The notes under the pieces: model-generated
What the model was told of the DNA's origin: nothing
Seen by the model: only the letters and a program-made list of their open reading frames with translations
Database searches by the model: none
Origin: Ecdyonurus torrentis
Lineage: Eukaryota; Arthropoda; Insecta; Ephemeroptera; Heptageniidae
Direction: 5' to 3'
Assembly (NCBI GenBank): GCA_949318235.1
Contig: OX439128.1
Coordinates: 51,045,707 to 51,109,706, forward strand
DNA: 64,000 bases
Shown here: one piece after another, positions 34,001 to 63,100 of the stretch
Position numbering within the stretch: position 1 is the stretch's first letter
How the letters are laid out: each line of letters starts with the position of its first letter
Position numbers and translations under genes: made by a program

Positions 34001-37000
34001 CATCATCAATGATAGGTATTGAAGCAGTTTTTATTTATTTACATAGGATGGAACGTTTAAGCTTTATGGTTGCCAGCATGAGAGAAACAACATTTTATCT
34101 AATTTGTTTGTAAAATAAAAGCCGTTCCCAAATTAGGCATTATGTTTTCATTCTACAGTCTCATTGAGATGTAGGGTATAGAAAAATGAATGTTTCAAGT
34201 AAACATGTTATTATTTATTTATTTATTATTATTATTTTTAGAATGAAAGGAAAAAAAATTAAATGAAAATGAAAATTGTGTTCACAGTTGGGTTTCTGAG
34301 TGACTGCCAGCCTCGAGTGAGACGTAGTAACAGTCTGACTCCTCCAGTTAGCATTCCTCAAGCCACAGACTTAAGCAGCTCACAGGTACGATGTTTGTGT
34401 GGTGTGACGTGATATGTGTATGTCATTGACGTGCTGGTGTTGTAGGATGACCTGTGCCATCGTCCTAAACCTCGCAGCTTCTCTCTGTCCTCGGAGCATG
34501 CTCCTCTCTCGCCTCAAAGTTCTCTCGCGTCGTCAGGAAGTGGCTCGGAATCACATCTGGATGAGTTGAGATCTCATAACAACAGTTTCAACATTGAAGC
34601 ATCGGGAATGAAAGGTAAGAATGTTATTTTAATTATCAATGTCATTTGTCTCTTAGCTCCTTGCACAAGTTTTGAATTGTTTGCTTTCATATAAAAAATT
34701 CAGGTTAGCTTCCTAGTTGGTTTCCTCTTTATTTTATAAGAGAATTCTTAACTTCATTACGATTTGATTTAACCTTTTATATTTATCTAAAAATATAGTA
34801 AATTGTTACTTTTTTTTTTTTTTTGCTGAAGTTGCATTTTGATTTTTTAATTTTTTGTATTAATGTATAATTTAACATTAATATACTTGGACATAGTTTC
34901 ATAACTAAATATATTGTCTGAATGAGCTAAATACTACTGCATAAATGCCAGCTAAATTTTAATGAGGGATTAAACTATACTCACTGTTACGTGTTTTAAT
35001 GAATTAAAAAAAGGGGACACTCACTGATTCTTTCTGTTGTTACAGACGTGCCTGCTTGGCTAAAAAGTTTACGTCTACACAAGTATGCTTGGTTATTTGC
35101 AAGCATGACGTACGAGGAGATGCTAGGTCTGACTGAAGAGTCGCTGGAAGCTCGAGGTGTGACCAAGGGCGCTCGTCACAAAATCGTGCTAAGTGTCCGC
35201 AAGCTAAAGGAGAGATCCAGTACGATGGCTCAGTTAGAACAAGATGTCGTCAAAGGTGGTAGTATACGTTCAGCTCTAGAGGAACTACGTTCTATTCTCG
35301 TCACTCCTATCAAAATTCCTGAGCAAGACTGTATGGAGCAAGATGACTTACCGAGGCAGTTCACTAAGGTTCTCGGCAAAGGTAACTTTTAAATTTTATT
35401 AGCTTGGTTAGAGTTTGCACTTTAACACTGCTTGTGAGCAGACATTAACACTTTTCAGCGCTTAATAAAGAAGGGGGAAAAAATCTTAAGGTTGATGATA
35501 AAAAAAAAGAAAGGGATAGAGGAAGCCTTATCATAGTGAAGAGAGTCCAGTAGGATGACGAAAATCTTGCTAGCACAGAGATAAAAAAAAAAATAATAAA
35601 AAATAAAAAAACTAGCACATATTGGATAGCGTTTAGCACTTAAGTACAAGAGAAAATGAAGTATGTGTTTGTACCTTCTTCAGTCTTGGCAGACTCCATA
35701 AAGCTAATAGTGCTTTTTACTTGTTAAAGTGATATGTTAATTTAAGGGACAGGGGTTGTGTAACACACGTTATTTTCCGTGTAAAATTGCAAGTTTGTCG
35801 TATGCTAGGTTTTGTCTCCTGAAACACGTCGCTATTGTATTGATGTGTGATGTAGTGACAATGTGGTTGCTTGCAGTGTGCACTCAGCTGTTGGTGAGCG
35901 GCCAGGCTGATGAGGAAGCAGTGGGAATGTTCCACAGTCTGCTAGATCGCTGCTTGACTCACGAAGCCTTCACTGCACATCGCTCGCGTATCAACACTTG
36001 GCGCCAGCAACTGATGCAAGTGTGGCCTCCTCTCGGAACTCTGCATGAGCAACCTCGTATTGCACCTCCCAGGAAGTAAGTTGGAAACACAATTAGCATA
36101 AGAATGTTCTGATTTAGTCTAAAATAACAATGATTTGGGAACCTTACCTCATTTGATTTCTTTTATATAGTAAACTCGAAATTTTGTGAAATCACAAGGG
36201 ACCCAGAAAATGGCCATTTCACAAAATTGAATTTCACAAAATCGAGAACTTTACCATTGCCATACTTATATTGAAGTCTGCTGCGGACCCAACTTAGCAT
36301 TTCACAAAATCAAGAAATTCACAGAATTGAACTTCACAAAATTGATAGTTTACTGTAATTGTTTTGAGCTAAAGTGCTTCAAAAATGTGAACATCTAATA
36401 AATAAATTATTTTGAGGATGCCCAAAATCAATAATATTTTAAAATCAATATTAGTCCCACATTTTTAAACAGAAAATATTCACTTTTCCAATCCTCAATT
36501 TGAAAATACATAGCCTGTAACCTGTGTACTGTAATGTTAACAGATGGAGTCACCCTCCTTTCCCAAATGGTCTGACAACGGAGTGTCTTGGTCGTGGACG
36601 TCCATTACAAGCTCCAGCAAGTAGATTCTCACAAAATGGCTGCCGCCCTGGTCAGGGCTCTCCTCCAGTGCTTGCGAGCTCATTTCCTGTTGGCGCAGGA
36701 TCGCTACTCAGCTCCATGCATCGCTCAGGTCTGCCAGGGGACTCCACTAACTCCTCGGCATCCTTCTTTGCAAAGAGACCAAGTCTGCAGGACTCACTCG
36801 CAGAGGTAACCATTTCTCTAGCAAAGTGGATTTTTTTAAATATTGTAGTCACGTAAACATTAGCAAGATTTCATTTTATTGGCATTGACAATTAAAAAAT
36901 CAGTAAATTTTACAACTTTTTTTTTTTTTTTTTTTTTTTAAGTCATTGCAGAAATTTATGTACAGCTCTGGCCAAAAGTTCCCGAACGGGGCAGCGGCGG

Positions 37001-37483
37001 CCGCTGCGTTTTCTCATAAAGATAACATAGTGGTGTTGCGGGTTGCCTATGCAAATCGTTCGGGAACTTTTGGCCAGAGCTGTACCTGTCAATAATAACT
37101 AATTTCTACATACATACATGGGACTATATAAAGAGCCACCCTCATATAATTGAGACGTTAATACAATGATGATTTTCATGTAACAGTCTTTTGAAAGCAT
37201 CTTTAATGTGACATTCCATCATTAAAAACAATTCAGAAATAGCTACCGACCAATCAATCAATTTGTCATGTTTATTTGTTGTTAACAGCCACTACAATCA
37301 CATCTATGGATGCAGCGTACTAGAAGTGCTCCTCCTAAACCTAATCAGTTTTGTGGACTTGCTGCATTTGGTAAAGTATCTCCTAGCCCTGAGCCTGAGC
37401 CCGAGATCAACTTACGTCTGGAGTCTTTGTGCTTGAGCATGACGGAGCACGCTCTTGGCGGCACGGGGTTGGGGGAGCTGTGA
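31052..37483 (+). CDS. smg: Smaug (SAMD4-family) RNA-binding translational repressor
   Basis: Coding exons: 31052-31244, 33520-33882, 34288-34385, 34446-34614, 35046-35381, 35877-36075, 36544-36805 and 37289-37483. The total is 1815 nt, 604 aa. Residues 1-64 ([20 protein letters not shown]..) are the conserved Smaug N-terminal helix bundle. '[16 protein letters not shown]' to '[21 protein letters not shown]' follows within about 65-165. The SAM domain, '[20 protein letters not shown]' onwards, occupies about 275-335 and keeps the basic face ([17 protein letters not shown]) that binds the CNGG hairpin. A PHAT-like region ([28 protein letters not shown]) covers about 385-440. From family knowledge, Smaug binds SRE stem-loops in mRNAs such as nanos and recruits CCR4-NOT deadenylase. 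Between these blocks the chain is Ser/Pro-rich and disordered. The C-terminus, '[19 protein letters not shown]', is family-typical. Intron 1 (2.3 kb) hosts a fold-back element. Drosophila Smaug is longer; this form is closer in size to SAMD4. Confidence 0.96.
31876..32334. mobile_element. Fold-back miniature transposon, AATGAG family, copy 2
   Basis: This 459-bp copy of the element at 1126-1600 has the same 15-bp inverted ends (31876-31890 and 32320-32334), the same central 'gtattgaccgtagaaggttc' segment and two TGACGTCA-like sites. It differs mainly by small indels. It lies in intron 1 of Smaug. Confidence 0.88.
35507..35705. repeat. Dispersed hairpin repeat, copy D (left arm)
   Basis: 'agaaagggatag..gaagccttatcatagtgaagag' and 'gaaaatcttgctagcacaga' match the left arm of the copy at 10815-11243, followed by 'accttcttcagtcttggcagactccataaag', which matches its loop. 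It is located in Smaug intron 5. Confidence 0.7.
36169..36358. mobile_element. Mariner-like miniature element in Smaug intron 6
   Basis: 'tatagtaaactcgaaatttt' (from 36167) is complementary, with a few mismatches, to 'aaaattgatagtttactgta' (to about 36358), with TA at both borders. The interior repeats 'ttcacaaaat' several times in both directions. It is non-coding. Confidence 0.7.
36960..37085. mobile_element. Tc1/mariner-like miniature element, copy 2
   Basis: 'tacagctctggccaaaagtt' to 'aacttttggccagagctgta' are near-perfect inverted ends with TA borders. The sequence is very close to the copy at 18899-19024, including the NotI-like GCGGCCGC core. It is in Smaug intron 7. Confidence 0.88.
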
Positions 37484-37548
37484 CGAGACACTACGTCACA
37501 CTAGGTGACTAAAGTACTGTAGAAATACACAAGTACTCTCGCAATATT

Positions 37549-37554
37549 AATAAA
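37549..37554 (+). terminator. Candidate Smaug polyadenylation signal
   Basis: AATAAA lies 66 nt after the Smaug stop codon. Further hexamers occur downstream in this AT-rich stretch, and the real 3' UTR could be longer. Confidence 0.35.
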
Positions 37555-40500
37555 AATCGTTAAGGTCATAATTGCATGTTATTTGAGTGGGTCATTTTTT
37601 TTAAAGCAATATAGTTAAATGAAGTGAGAGTACTTTGTAATTGTTGGTACTTTAGACTTGACAAGCCAAGCCATAGGTGGGCTTGACAACAATTGACTGC
37701 CCCCTCTTCCTTGTGATGAAGTTACAAGACTGACAACATTTTTTGGGTGTTACAAAATAATCACTCCTCTTTTTTTTTAAAAAAAAATCTACATTACTGT
37801 TTTCTCCTCTTTAAGAAAGATTTTTTAAGCAAAATAATAATAGTAATTATTATTAATAATAATAAGAGAATTTTTCTAGAGATGCAAAATAATATTTATA
37901 TGTTTAAAATAATGTACCAAGTTACACACATCAAGTACAAAAATTACACAGAGAAAAGAAGATGATGTAATAATAATAATTAATGTAATTATGAATAGCA
38001 ACGCAGCAAAGCTGTGGTCTATAGTAGTAAGGCAGGAAGAAGAAGAAGAAAAAAAGGTGTTTTTTTACTGAATTTTGTAATAAAAATAAATATAATATAA
38101 TAACATGCCTTAAATAGGCCGCACTATAGCTCTATGACTATATTAAGCTTTTTTATTAATTATTCTTTTTTTGTTGTTTGTGGCCGGTTCCGTATAATAT
38201 ATTAAAAAAATTAAATGTAATAGTATGAAATAAAAATAAACATTGATAAATATTTGTCTCTTTGTGGTTTGTTGTTGTATTAATCGTGCTGGACCGAGCA
38301 GTTTATATTTAAATGTAAAGAAAGAAAGAAAAAATTTAACAAAAATAGACTTTTTGAGAATGTGTTTTTTTGTTAAGCTATTGTGTTTACCAACTGACAA
38401 AAGTTTCAGTTGGCCTGCAGTGCATGGTTTCATGTTATCAATCGTACAAGTTTCTCCTTCTTTTTATTATTATAATTACGGTTTAAAATTTAAGATCTTT
38501 TCACACGTTTTTTTTTTTTTTTTTTTTTTAATAATTTTGTTGCAATATTATTCTATGATATGATATGTGTATGCGTACGTTTAGCCATACATTTTTAGTT
38601 ATGAGAGGGTCAGTAATGGCAGTCGGCTAATTAAAAAAATTAATCCTTAACTGGAGCTGATATTATGTACCTTGAACGATAAGAAATCCAGATATATAAA
38701 AATTAGGGGGTGTTACCACTCTAAAATTTAAATTTATCAGATTTAAAACGGACTTAAATCAGATTTAAAAATTTTCAACAACATTTTTTTAATCATTATT
38801 TCAATGGTTACGTACCTTAATTTTTTTTATCAGTGTTAGCTGATGTAGTAAGCTTTAATATGATACCAAATTTGATGGCAATAGGAGATATTGGACTTCT
38901 GACCTTTTTACTCTTCAATAAATAAATAAATTGCAAAAAAGAAAAAAGAAAAAAAAGTGTGAATCCATCTTGATACTATATATAATATATTGTGGGCTTG
39001 CTTACCCTTTTTATTTCTCCCTCCTTTATTTAAATATATGTTCATTTTAAATATATTTAAATAAATAAAAAATACATCGTGAACTCTAACAAGAGAAAGA
39101 GAAAAAAAAAACGTTACTGATTTAAATTTTTAAAATCTTCAAAAAATAAAAGTCTGGTTCCTTTATTTCATTTTTTTTTTATAATATAATTTTTGTTAAT
39201 ATTATTAATAAAAAGGCAATTTTTTTAAAAATATAAAATATTTATATTGATGTCCACCTTATTTACGTGGACGTATATAATTCTGACTGAGGCAGTAATT
39301 GATTTTCTCTGCCGCGTAGAATAGCTGATGTTTTATATAAGCACTGAATAGAATCATAGGAAATTAAAATTTAAAATTAAAAAAAATAATAATAACTTTT
39401 AAAAAAAACTGATATGGGCAGACAGCAATTGAAATTGACTGATCGTTTTGCAAATTACATCTGGGTGGTAGACCTGCTCATTATGTTGGTGGGTGGAAAT
39501 AATTAATTAAACGTGTTGTATGTGAAGTGGTGTGCGTTGTAGATTAGCTAGCTAGTTCATTAAATTTGCATTCTCTTTATATTATTAATTATAAATATAT
39601 TTTTTGTTAATTCTCTTTAATCCTCCCAAACTTTTTTTTTCCCCAGTCTCATTAAACATAAATTGTGTCCGTGCTTTTTTTTTTATATTATATATATAAT
39701 TATTATTACTTTAATATTAGTTATTATTTTAAATTTGCAGCTTTTTTTATTATGGGATGTATTTCATATTATATAATATTATATTTTTTTCTCCTTTAAA
39801 AAGAAAAGCCAATTTTTTTTTTGCTATATTGTGAAGAGAGAACTACATTTTGTTTTATTACAAGGCAGGACCTTAATTATATATTATAATTATGTGACTA
39901 AATATTTTTACTTTATACAGCTGTACAAGAATTGTATCAAAATTTAGGTGGGGTTTATATGACGATTTGTTGCTTTTTATGACTTGAAAAATAAAAAGTG
40001 CTACAATGTATTTCAAAAAATAATAATAAAAATTCAATTTTTTGTTCCAAAATATCAAAGTTGTGCTGATGAATTTTTCTTCACGTAAAGTAAAAAACGT
40101 AAAGTTTGTTATGGGATACAGCAAAGTTACTTTTCAACTCGAAATAAACAAAGATTCAGTGCAAAGTATTTTGCAACATAGTAAAGCTCAACAACAAAGT
40201 GTTATGTTGTAGAAAGCCCATAACTATGTTGTACAACAGAATTTACATAATTTATTTTGCTGAGGTAAAAAAATAACTATGTTATTAATATGATTTTTTA
40301 ATCATATTGAAGCGCACTTTTATTTTTATCTCGTCTTAATGCGATAGTCGTCATTCAAGTCCACCTTTAGAAGAAGAGTGCGGTATTTTAATTACAATTA
40401 ATTAAACAATAATGCATTCTATAATTAATTATAATTATGTATTTGTCAATTTTTTTTATATTATATGAATTAATGAAAATTCATTAATCTACAATAAATT

Positions 40501-40572
40501 CTTGTATTCTTTCTGAAAATATTGTTGTCTCATTTGATACCTGTACCCATCCTTTGATATAAATATCTTTTG

Positions 40573-40581
40573 TTATATAAA
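40573..40581 (+). promoter_or_regulatory. Candidate TATA box of the beta-galactosidase gene
   Basis: TTATATAAA lies about 110 nt upstream of the ATG at 40690, a sensible distance for a TATA element with an 80-nt leader. AT-rich background makes chance matches likely. Confidence 0.35.
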
Positions 40582-40689
40582 CCTAGATAAGTTTTTTTTT
40601 TAAAGATAAGTTAGCACTTGTGACAAAGATTAAGCTAAATTGTGTGAGCTGCAGAAATTAAATAACTTTTACGTTTTGGTTGCTGCAAG

Positions 40690-57399
<16,710 letters not shown>

Positions 57400-57442
57400 T
57401 TTGTAACAAACATCTCATTACAAACATATTTGAAATAATATT

Positions 57443-57448
57443 AATAAA
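57443..57448 (+). terminator. Candidate beta-galactosidase polyadenylation signal
   Basis: AATAAA lies 44 nt after the stop codon of the last exon, a normal distance for a short 3' UTR. Confidence 0.5.
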
Positions 57449-58062
57449 ATTCATTTTATGAAGTAAGGTGGAGATTTTTATTAAAAAGAATACCAAAATG
57501 ATGAACTAAATCGTGTGGACTTCAATGTTTTGCTATAGCTAGTGTTGATATGATTTTAGATTAATTTTTGTATTATTATTTTTGCTATTATCATGCTTTT
57601 GTGTTAACCTCTAGGCAATGGATCACTTTCAGAACACTCTTTTGTATCAAAGATTTTTTAAAATCTTTTTTGAACACTTTTTTTTTTTTTTTTTTTTTTA
57701 CAAACTTATTAATATATTGTTTTATACTTAATTTGTCTATTAATATAAGAAATTAAAAATGCGTCAGTTTTAAATCTTTTGATACAATTAAATTTCTTTT
57801 TAAAGAATTTTAATTTTAAAAGGTGAAATACATAGCTGTGTAAATCTGTTAATTTGGTATCCTATTGTTTCCAAGGAAGTTATTATTATTTTTTTTTATA
57901 ATGTAAGCAATTAATGATTTTTAACTTAGTTAAATAAATAACCATAACCTCAAAAAAAAAAAAAAAAAAAAAAAACTTGAATGTGTAAGGTTTAGGTTTA
58001 TATCAACGCAGACTATATACAATTTCCACTTACCCCTAACCACACTTCTTCCTTATTTTAAA

Positions 58063-58141
<79 letters not shown>
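58063..58141. repeat. (AT)n microsatellite
   Basis: About 79 bp of alternating A and T in the intergenic region. Confidence 0.95.
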
Positions 58142-58143
<2 letters not shown>

Positions 58144-58576
58144 TTAATTCAAATAAATACTAGTGTAAAAGTTTTGTATATATACTTATATATAAATTAA
58201 AAAGTATAATTTGTGTTGCAATATAATATCTGACATCTCGTTATACTCATATTTGCAAGCTCTATCGTAACACTTTATTTATACAAATTGAATTTATAAC
58301 ATTTACAATTCAGCAAATAAATTTCAATAAATTTAAATGAAATTAGCAGAAAAAAAAAATGCAGAAATTAATATTAAACAATTGTGTTTTGCAAAATGAT
58401 ATCAATAACCCTGTGTAACAGTATTGCAATATAGTATAAATATATTACATTTTTCATGCTGTATTTCAATTTTACTTGTAATTTCTCTAGTGCTTTCAAA
58501 TTTGCTAACATTTTAAAATGTGTTCTGTTCGAATACTAATTTAAGATACTATTACTAAAAAAAAAAAAAAAAAAAA

Positions 58577-58702
58577 AGGTGCATTACTTCAGTTACAAAT
58601 CCTAAGTTATTTTAGCTGCTCATAATAACTCAAAAAGTGTTTAAAATATAAGTGTTTATCTCAAATAAGTTAGGATTTGTAACTGAAGAAATGGACCTTT
58701 TT
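58577..58702. mobile_element. 126-bp miniature fold-back element
   Basis: 'aaaggtgcattacttcagtt' and 'acaaatcctaagttattt' (58576-58613) are complementary, with few mismatches, to 'aaataagttaggatttgtaactgaagaaatggaccttt' (about 58663-58701). 'aagtgtttaaa..' sits at the loop. It is non-coding and bordered by A- and T-runs. Confidence 0.8.
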
Positions 58703-60000
58703 TTTTCTGTGATTAAATAGTGTATAATTGTATAATGTAAATCAATCAATTAATTAATTTGTTAATTGATTAATAATAAAGCATTCAGTATATAGAATCG
58801 GGATAACAATTTCTAACTCTAACTTCATTTATATATTAAATGATATATTTTAAATGTGGGAATATATTCTACATTATTTTGTTTTATTTTTGTATCGGTC
58901 CGAGAGAGTGTGCTCGTAGCTGTGCTGTATCTGTCTCTTACTACAAATTTAATAACCGGCGAGGTCATAAACAGCTATAGGCCTCATAAATAATTTACAC
59001 TCTATATATATTATAACTATGCACACACCCTACATACGGTTGTGATAATATATTTTATCAATTTAATCCAGCGCGTTCTTTTCCTATAAGTATAACATCG
59101 CAAATCGGGCAGTTTTTAAATGCGTAAAATATCTTATTATCACAATCCTGTGTACAGTACAGTACATGTGATATAAAATTTTACTACACTGTCTTAAGGT
59201 AGTATAATATATTCATAATATTATATACCTAACGTGTATTTCTCTATTAAATATATGGTATTGTTTTCAAGGTAATTTAAGTAACATTTTATAAACCTTA
59301 TCAACGTGAGTATATTCAATATTATCATCAATAATTTATGACTTTTTTTTAAAATTATTTAATTTATGTTAATTTATGAATTATTTTTATAATAAGTTAT
59401 AATTTAAAAGAACACCAATATTCTCCCATTGAAATGTCTTAAAGTATAAAAAATAAGTTTTAATAAATAGCTAAAAAAAATTTTGAATCACTCTGATGTT
59501 CTTTACAATAAATTCATATATTAGGATGTGCAATAAGTAAAATTAATATTTTCCTAAACTTGCTGATATTTGAGTTATTATCAAATTAAAAATCTGCGAA
59601 CTTTTAAAAAGCTACACTCTACTACATTTTAATCAAAAAAAAAAAAATAGATGGTGCATGATTTGAAAGGAATAATAATAAACAAAATGTTTAAATGTAA
59701 AACAAATTTATTAGAGTAAAATAAAAAAATACATTAATGTACAATTCCTAATACGTAATTAAAACTTTTTTTTTCTTTTTTTTTACTTTTTTTATATATA
59801 TTTTTAGAAAAATGCAATAAAAAAGTTTGAAAATAATAATACCTATATTTATTTCAAATTTTTTACTTTTTTGTTTTATTTTTATAGTATTAATTGTATT
59901 ATATAGTAACGTTAAAACAATTTTTTTAATTGTTTAATTATATTTACATTTTATTAACCAGCTTATCAACTATATATAACCTTATCAGCTATGGTTCATT

Positions 60001-60038
<38 letters not shown>

Positions 60039-60076
60039 CTTTTTTTTTTTTTTTTTTTTTTTTTGGAGATAGTCTT

Positions 60077-60082
60077 TTTATT
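60077..60082 (-). terminator. Candidate polyadenylation signal of the low-complexity gene
   Basis: TTTATT on the plus strand (AATAAA on the minus) lies about 115 nt past the stop codon at 60197. The neighbouring T/CT tracts make it uncertain. Confidence 0.35.
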
Positions 60083-60196
60083 TTTCACTACAATTTCCTG
60101 TGGTGTGATGATGTGATTATTTTATTAGTCTCTCTCTCTCGCCACCTTTACTTTCCATGGTTGTTCCACCCGCTTGAACTAATTACACTTTTATTA

Positions 60197-63100
60197 TTAT
60201 TTGTTATGTTTACTTGCACGCAAAGCTTCTGCATATGATTTTCGTCCTGTCCCAGGAGTTTGGGCAGGACTTTGTTCTGTTTTCTTCTCTTGCACTTCGA
60301 TACTAGCTGCTGTATTGTGTATGATACGCTCTAATTGTTCATGTGTCTCTCTGAAAGTGACGTGATCAATGGAAGACTTTTCACTTTCCATCACTTCAGA
60401 GCGAGATTGTAGTACCTGAATTTTAGTTGAAACCTGAGTTATTTTCTCATTACTCTCACTGGTAAATGAAGTTTCTTTTTCTTGTTTTACTTTATCGATT
60501 GATCTGAAATCAGTAGGGCTCACAGGAAGCAAAATTTCCTCACTCTCGGAGCCGTCAATTATTTCCTTGTCTTCTTTCACATCTGGTAAATTGGTTTCAT
60601 TTTCTGATTCCGAGCTAGACTCAATTTCATCGAGAGGAGAACTTTTATCTTCCACGCTACCTTCACTTTCAATTTTTGTTGTTTTCATATCAATAGAAGT
60701 ATCAATTTTGATATTTTCTTCAGTTGCTTTATTTTCTTGTACTGAACATTCTTGCACAGTCTCTTGTGTCGATAATGAAGTAATTTGCATGTTTGAAGCA
60801 AAAATTGAATTATTTTCTGTTTTTACTTGCACCAAGTTTTTACTCACAGCTGCAGCATACGACTTTTTATTGGAAGCTATTTCAGAGTTAACTTTTATAC
60901 TTTGACATCCTGCACTGAAATTATTTGATGTTTCAAATGAAGTTACTTGAATATCCTTTTTCAGAACTGCACTTACTATTTTTACTCCTAAAGTTTCAGA
61001 GTTTTGAACGATAGTTTCAGGAGTCGTCTGAATCTTAATTTGTTCTTCTTCGTGAACGAAAGTTTCAGGAGATTTAATTTGTTCTTTCGGGGTGACAGTT
61101 TCAGAGATTAAAGTAGTGTTCTGTGTTTCATTTTGTTTTTCTTTACAAATGATACTTTCAGAAATGTCCTGAATTTTATTTTGTTCTTCAGTATGGACGA
61201 TGGTTTCAGGTACATCGTGAATTTTATACTGTTCTACTTTGTGGACGATGTTTTCAGGAAGATCCTGAGTTTTATTTTGTTCTCCTGTATGGACAATGGT
61301 TTCAGGAACATCCTGAATTTTATTATTTTCTTCTGTGTTGACGATGTTTTTAATAATATTCTGAATTTTATTTTGTTCTCCTGTATGGACAATCGTTTCA
61401 GGAACATCCTGAACTTTTTTCTTTTCTTCTGTGTTGACGATGTTTTCAGGAATATCCTGAATTTTATCCTCTTCTTCTGTATGGATAATGGTTTCAGGAA
61501 CACCCTCAATGGTTTCAGGAATATATTGAATTTTATTATGTTCTTCTGTATGGATAATGTTTTCAGGAATACCCTCAATGGTTTCAGGAATATCTTGAAT
61601 TTTATTCTGTTCTTCTGTATGGATAATTGTTTCAGGAACACCCTCAATGGTTTCAGGAATATCTTGAATTTTATTCTGTTCTTTTGTATGGATAATTGTT
61701 TCAGGAATGCCCTCAATGGTTTCAGGAATATATTGAATTTTATTCTGTTCTTCTGTATGGACAATGGTTTCAGGAACATCCTCAATTATATTTTGTTCTT
61801 CTGTATAAACGATTATTTCAGGTATATTCAGAATTTTATTTTGCTCTTCTATATAAACAATAGTTTCAGATATTTCAGTAGCTTCCTGATCACATAAGTT
61901 GATATTATGAATAATTATTTCATCTTCATCTGAAGTATGAATATTTTCTTCTGAATTTTCATCACTTGAATCACTACTTTTATCTGAATTTTCAGAACAT
62001 ATTTTTAATTTTTCAGCAGCAGTTTGTAATTGTTCTTCGCAGTAGTAATTAACTTCAGCTGCTTTATCCTGAAACTCACACACAGATGAGATTGTTTCAA
62101 TACAAGTACTGTATTCCGGCTCTAGAGTTTCAGAAATTTGCTCTGAAACTGAAATCGATTCAGATGTAACTTTATCATTGATTTCGTTACTAATTATTTG
62201 CTCATTCTCTTTGATTTCAATATAACTTTCTTTATTTTCAATTAAAGTTTTATTTTCGTCTTGCTTATCAATTTGATCTTGATGAGAATGTGATATTTCT
62301 ACATTTTCAGTGCAACTATTTTCCTCGTCAATTTTAATCATTGAAATTAAAATTGGTGCAATTTCAATATCATCTTTCTCCTCTCCAGTAGATTCATGAT
62401 GACTTGTATTTTTATCATCTTCAAGTGAACTAGAACTATTATTATTATCGAGTTCTATTTCATTATTCTCCGATGCTAAACAGTACTCTCCACTATCAGA
62501 ACTTTCCGAATCTTCCTCCTTCCTCTCTTGTGATTGTAAATCCGATATGTCATGATTTACTTGTTCTTTTACTTCATTGACCTCAAATTGTTCTTGTAAT
62601 AATTTATCTTGTTCATTACTCAATAACAATTCATGTAAATAACTAAGACGTAGGCTACTGATATTTTGTTTCTCGGTACGTTTCATTTCAACCGTACTCT
62701 CAGAATAATTACTCGTCTCTGCAGTTGTACTTGAATGTTCTCTTAAATATTCTCCATTCTTGTTTACTTCAATAGTCATCTTTTCACTGGTATTACTAAC
62801 CAAAAGCTTGGACTCTATATGTGATGTGAAATTTTGTTCAATTGACTGTATATTTTCATTTAAATTATCAGATTGATTGATTTGACTGCTTTCACTAACA
62901 TGTTTAGCTAATTTAAATGATGTTTCAATATCTACTTCTTCTTCTAAAGGAGAATTAATTATTTCTTGAAAATATTTACTATTTAATTTTTCATCAAGTT
63001 GAGTTTCATAGAAATCACTTTTATTTATTGTATCAATGAAGTTTAAAGAAGGCGTCGTCTCTTCATGATTATTTGGTGTTTTGAAGTAATCTGCTAAAGC

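Larger units (their letters stand above)
37484..40689. other. Smaug 3' UTR and AT-rich spacer
   Basis: No second gene is seen. The sequence is strongly AT-rich with T- and A-runs and short TAA repeats. It probably contains the Smaug 3' UTR and the promoter of the beta-galactosidase at its right end. Confidence 0.5.
57400..60196. other. Convergent intergenic region
   Basis: The beta-galactosidase and the minus-strand low-complexity gene converge here. The region holds an (AT)n array (58063-58141), poly-A/T runs, a small fold-back element (58577-58702), a (CT)n block (60007-60037) and a poly-T run (60041-60064). No further gene is supported. Confidence 0.6.

Noticed and set aside
61133..61897. 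Plus-strand frame of 254 codons with repeated 'FRNILNFILF' units
   Set aside because: It is the antisense shadow of the tandem repeat in the minus-strand acidic protein; the sense frame continues for 1252 codons and is much longer.
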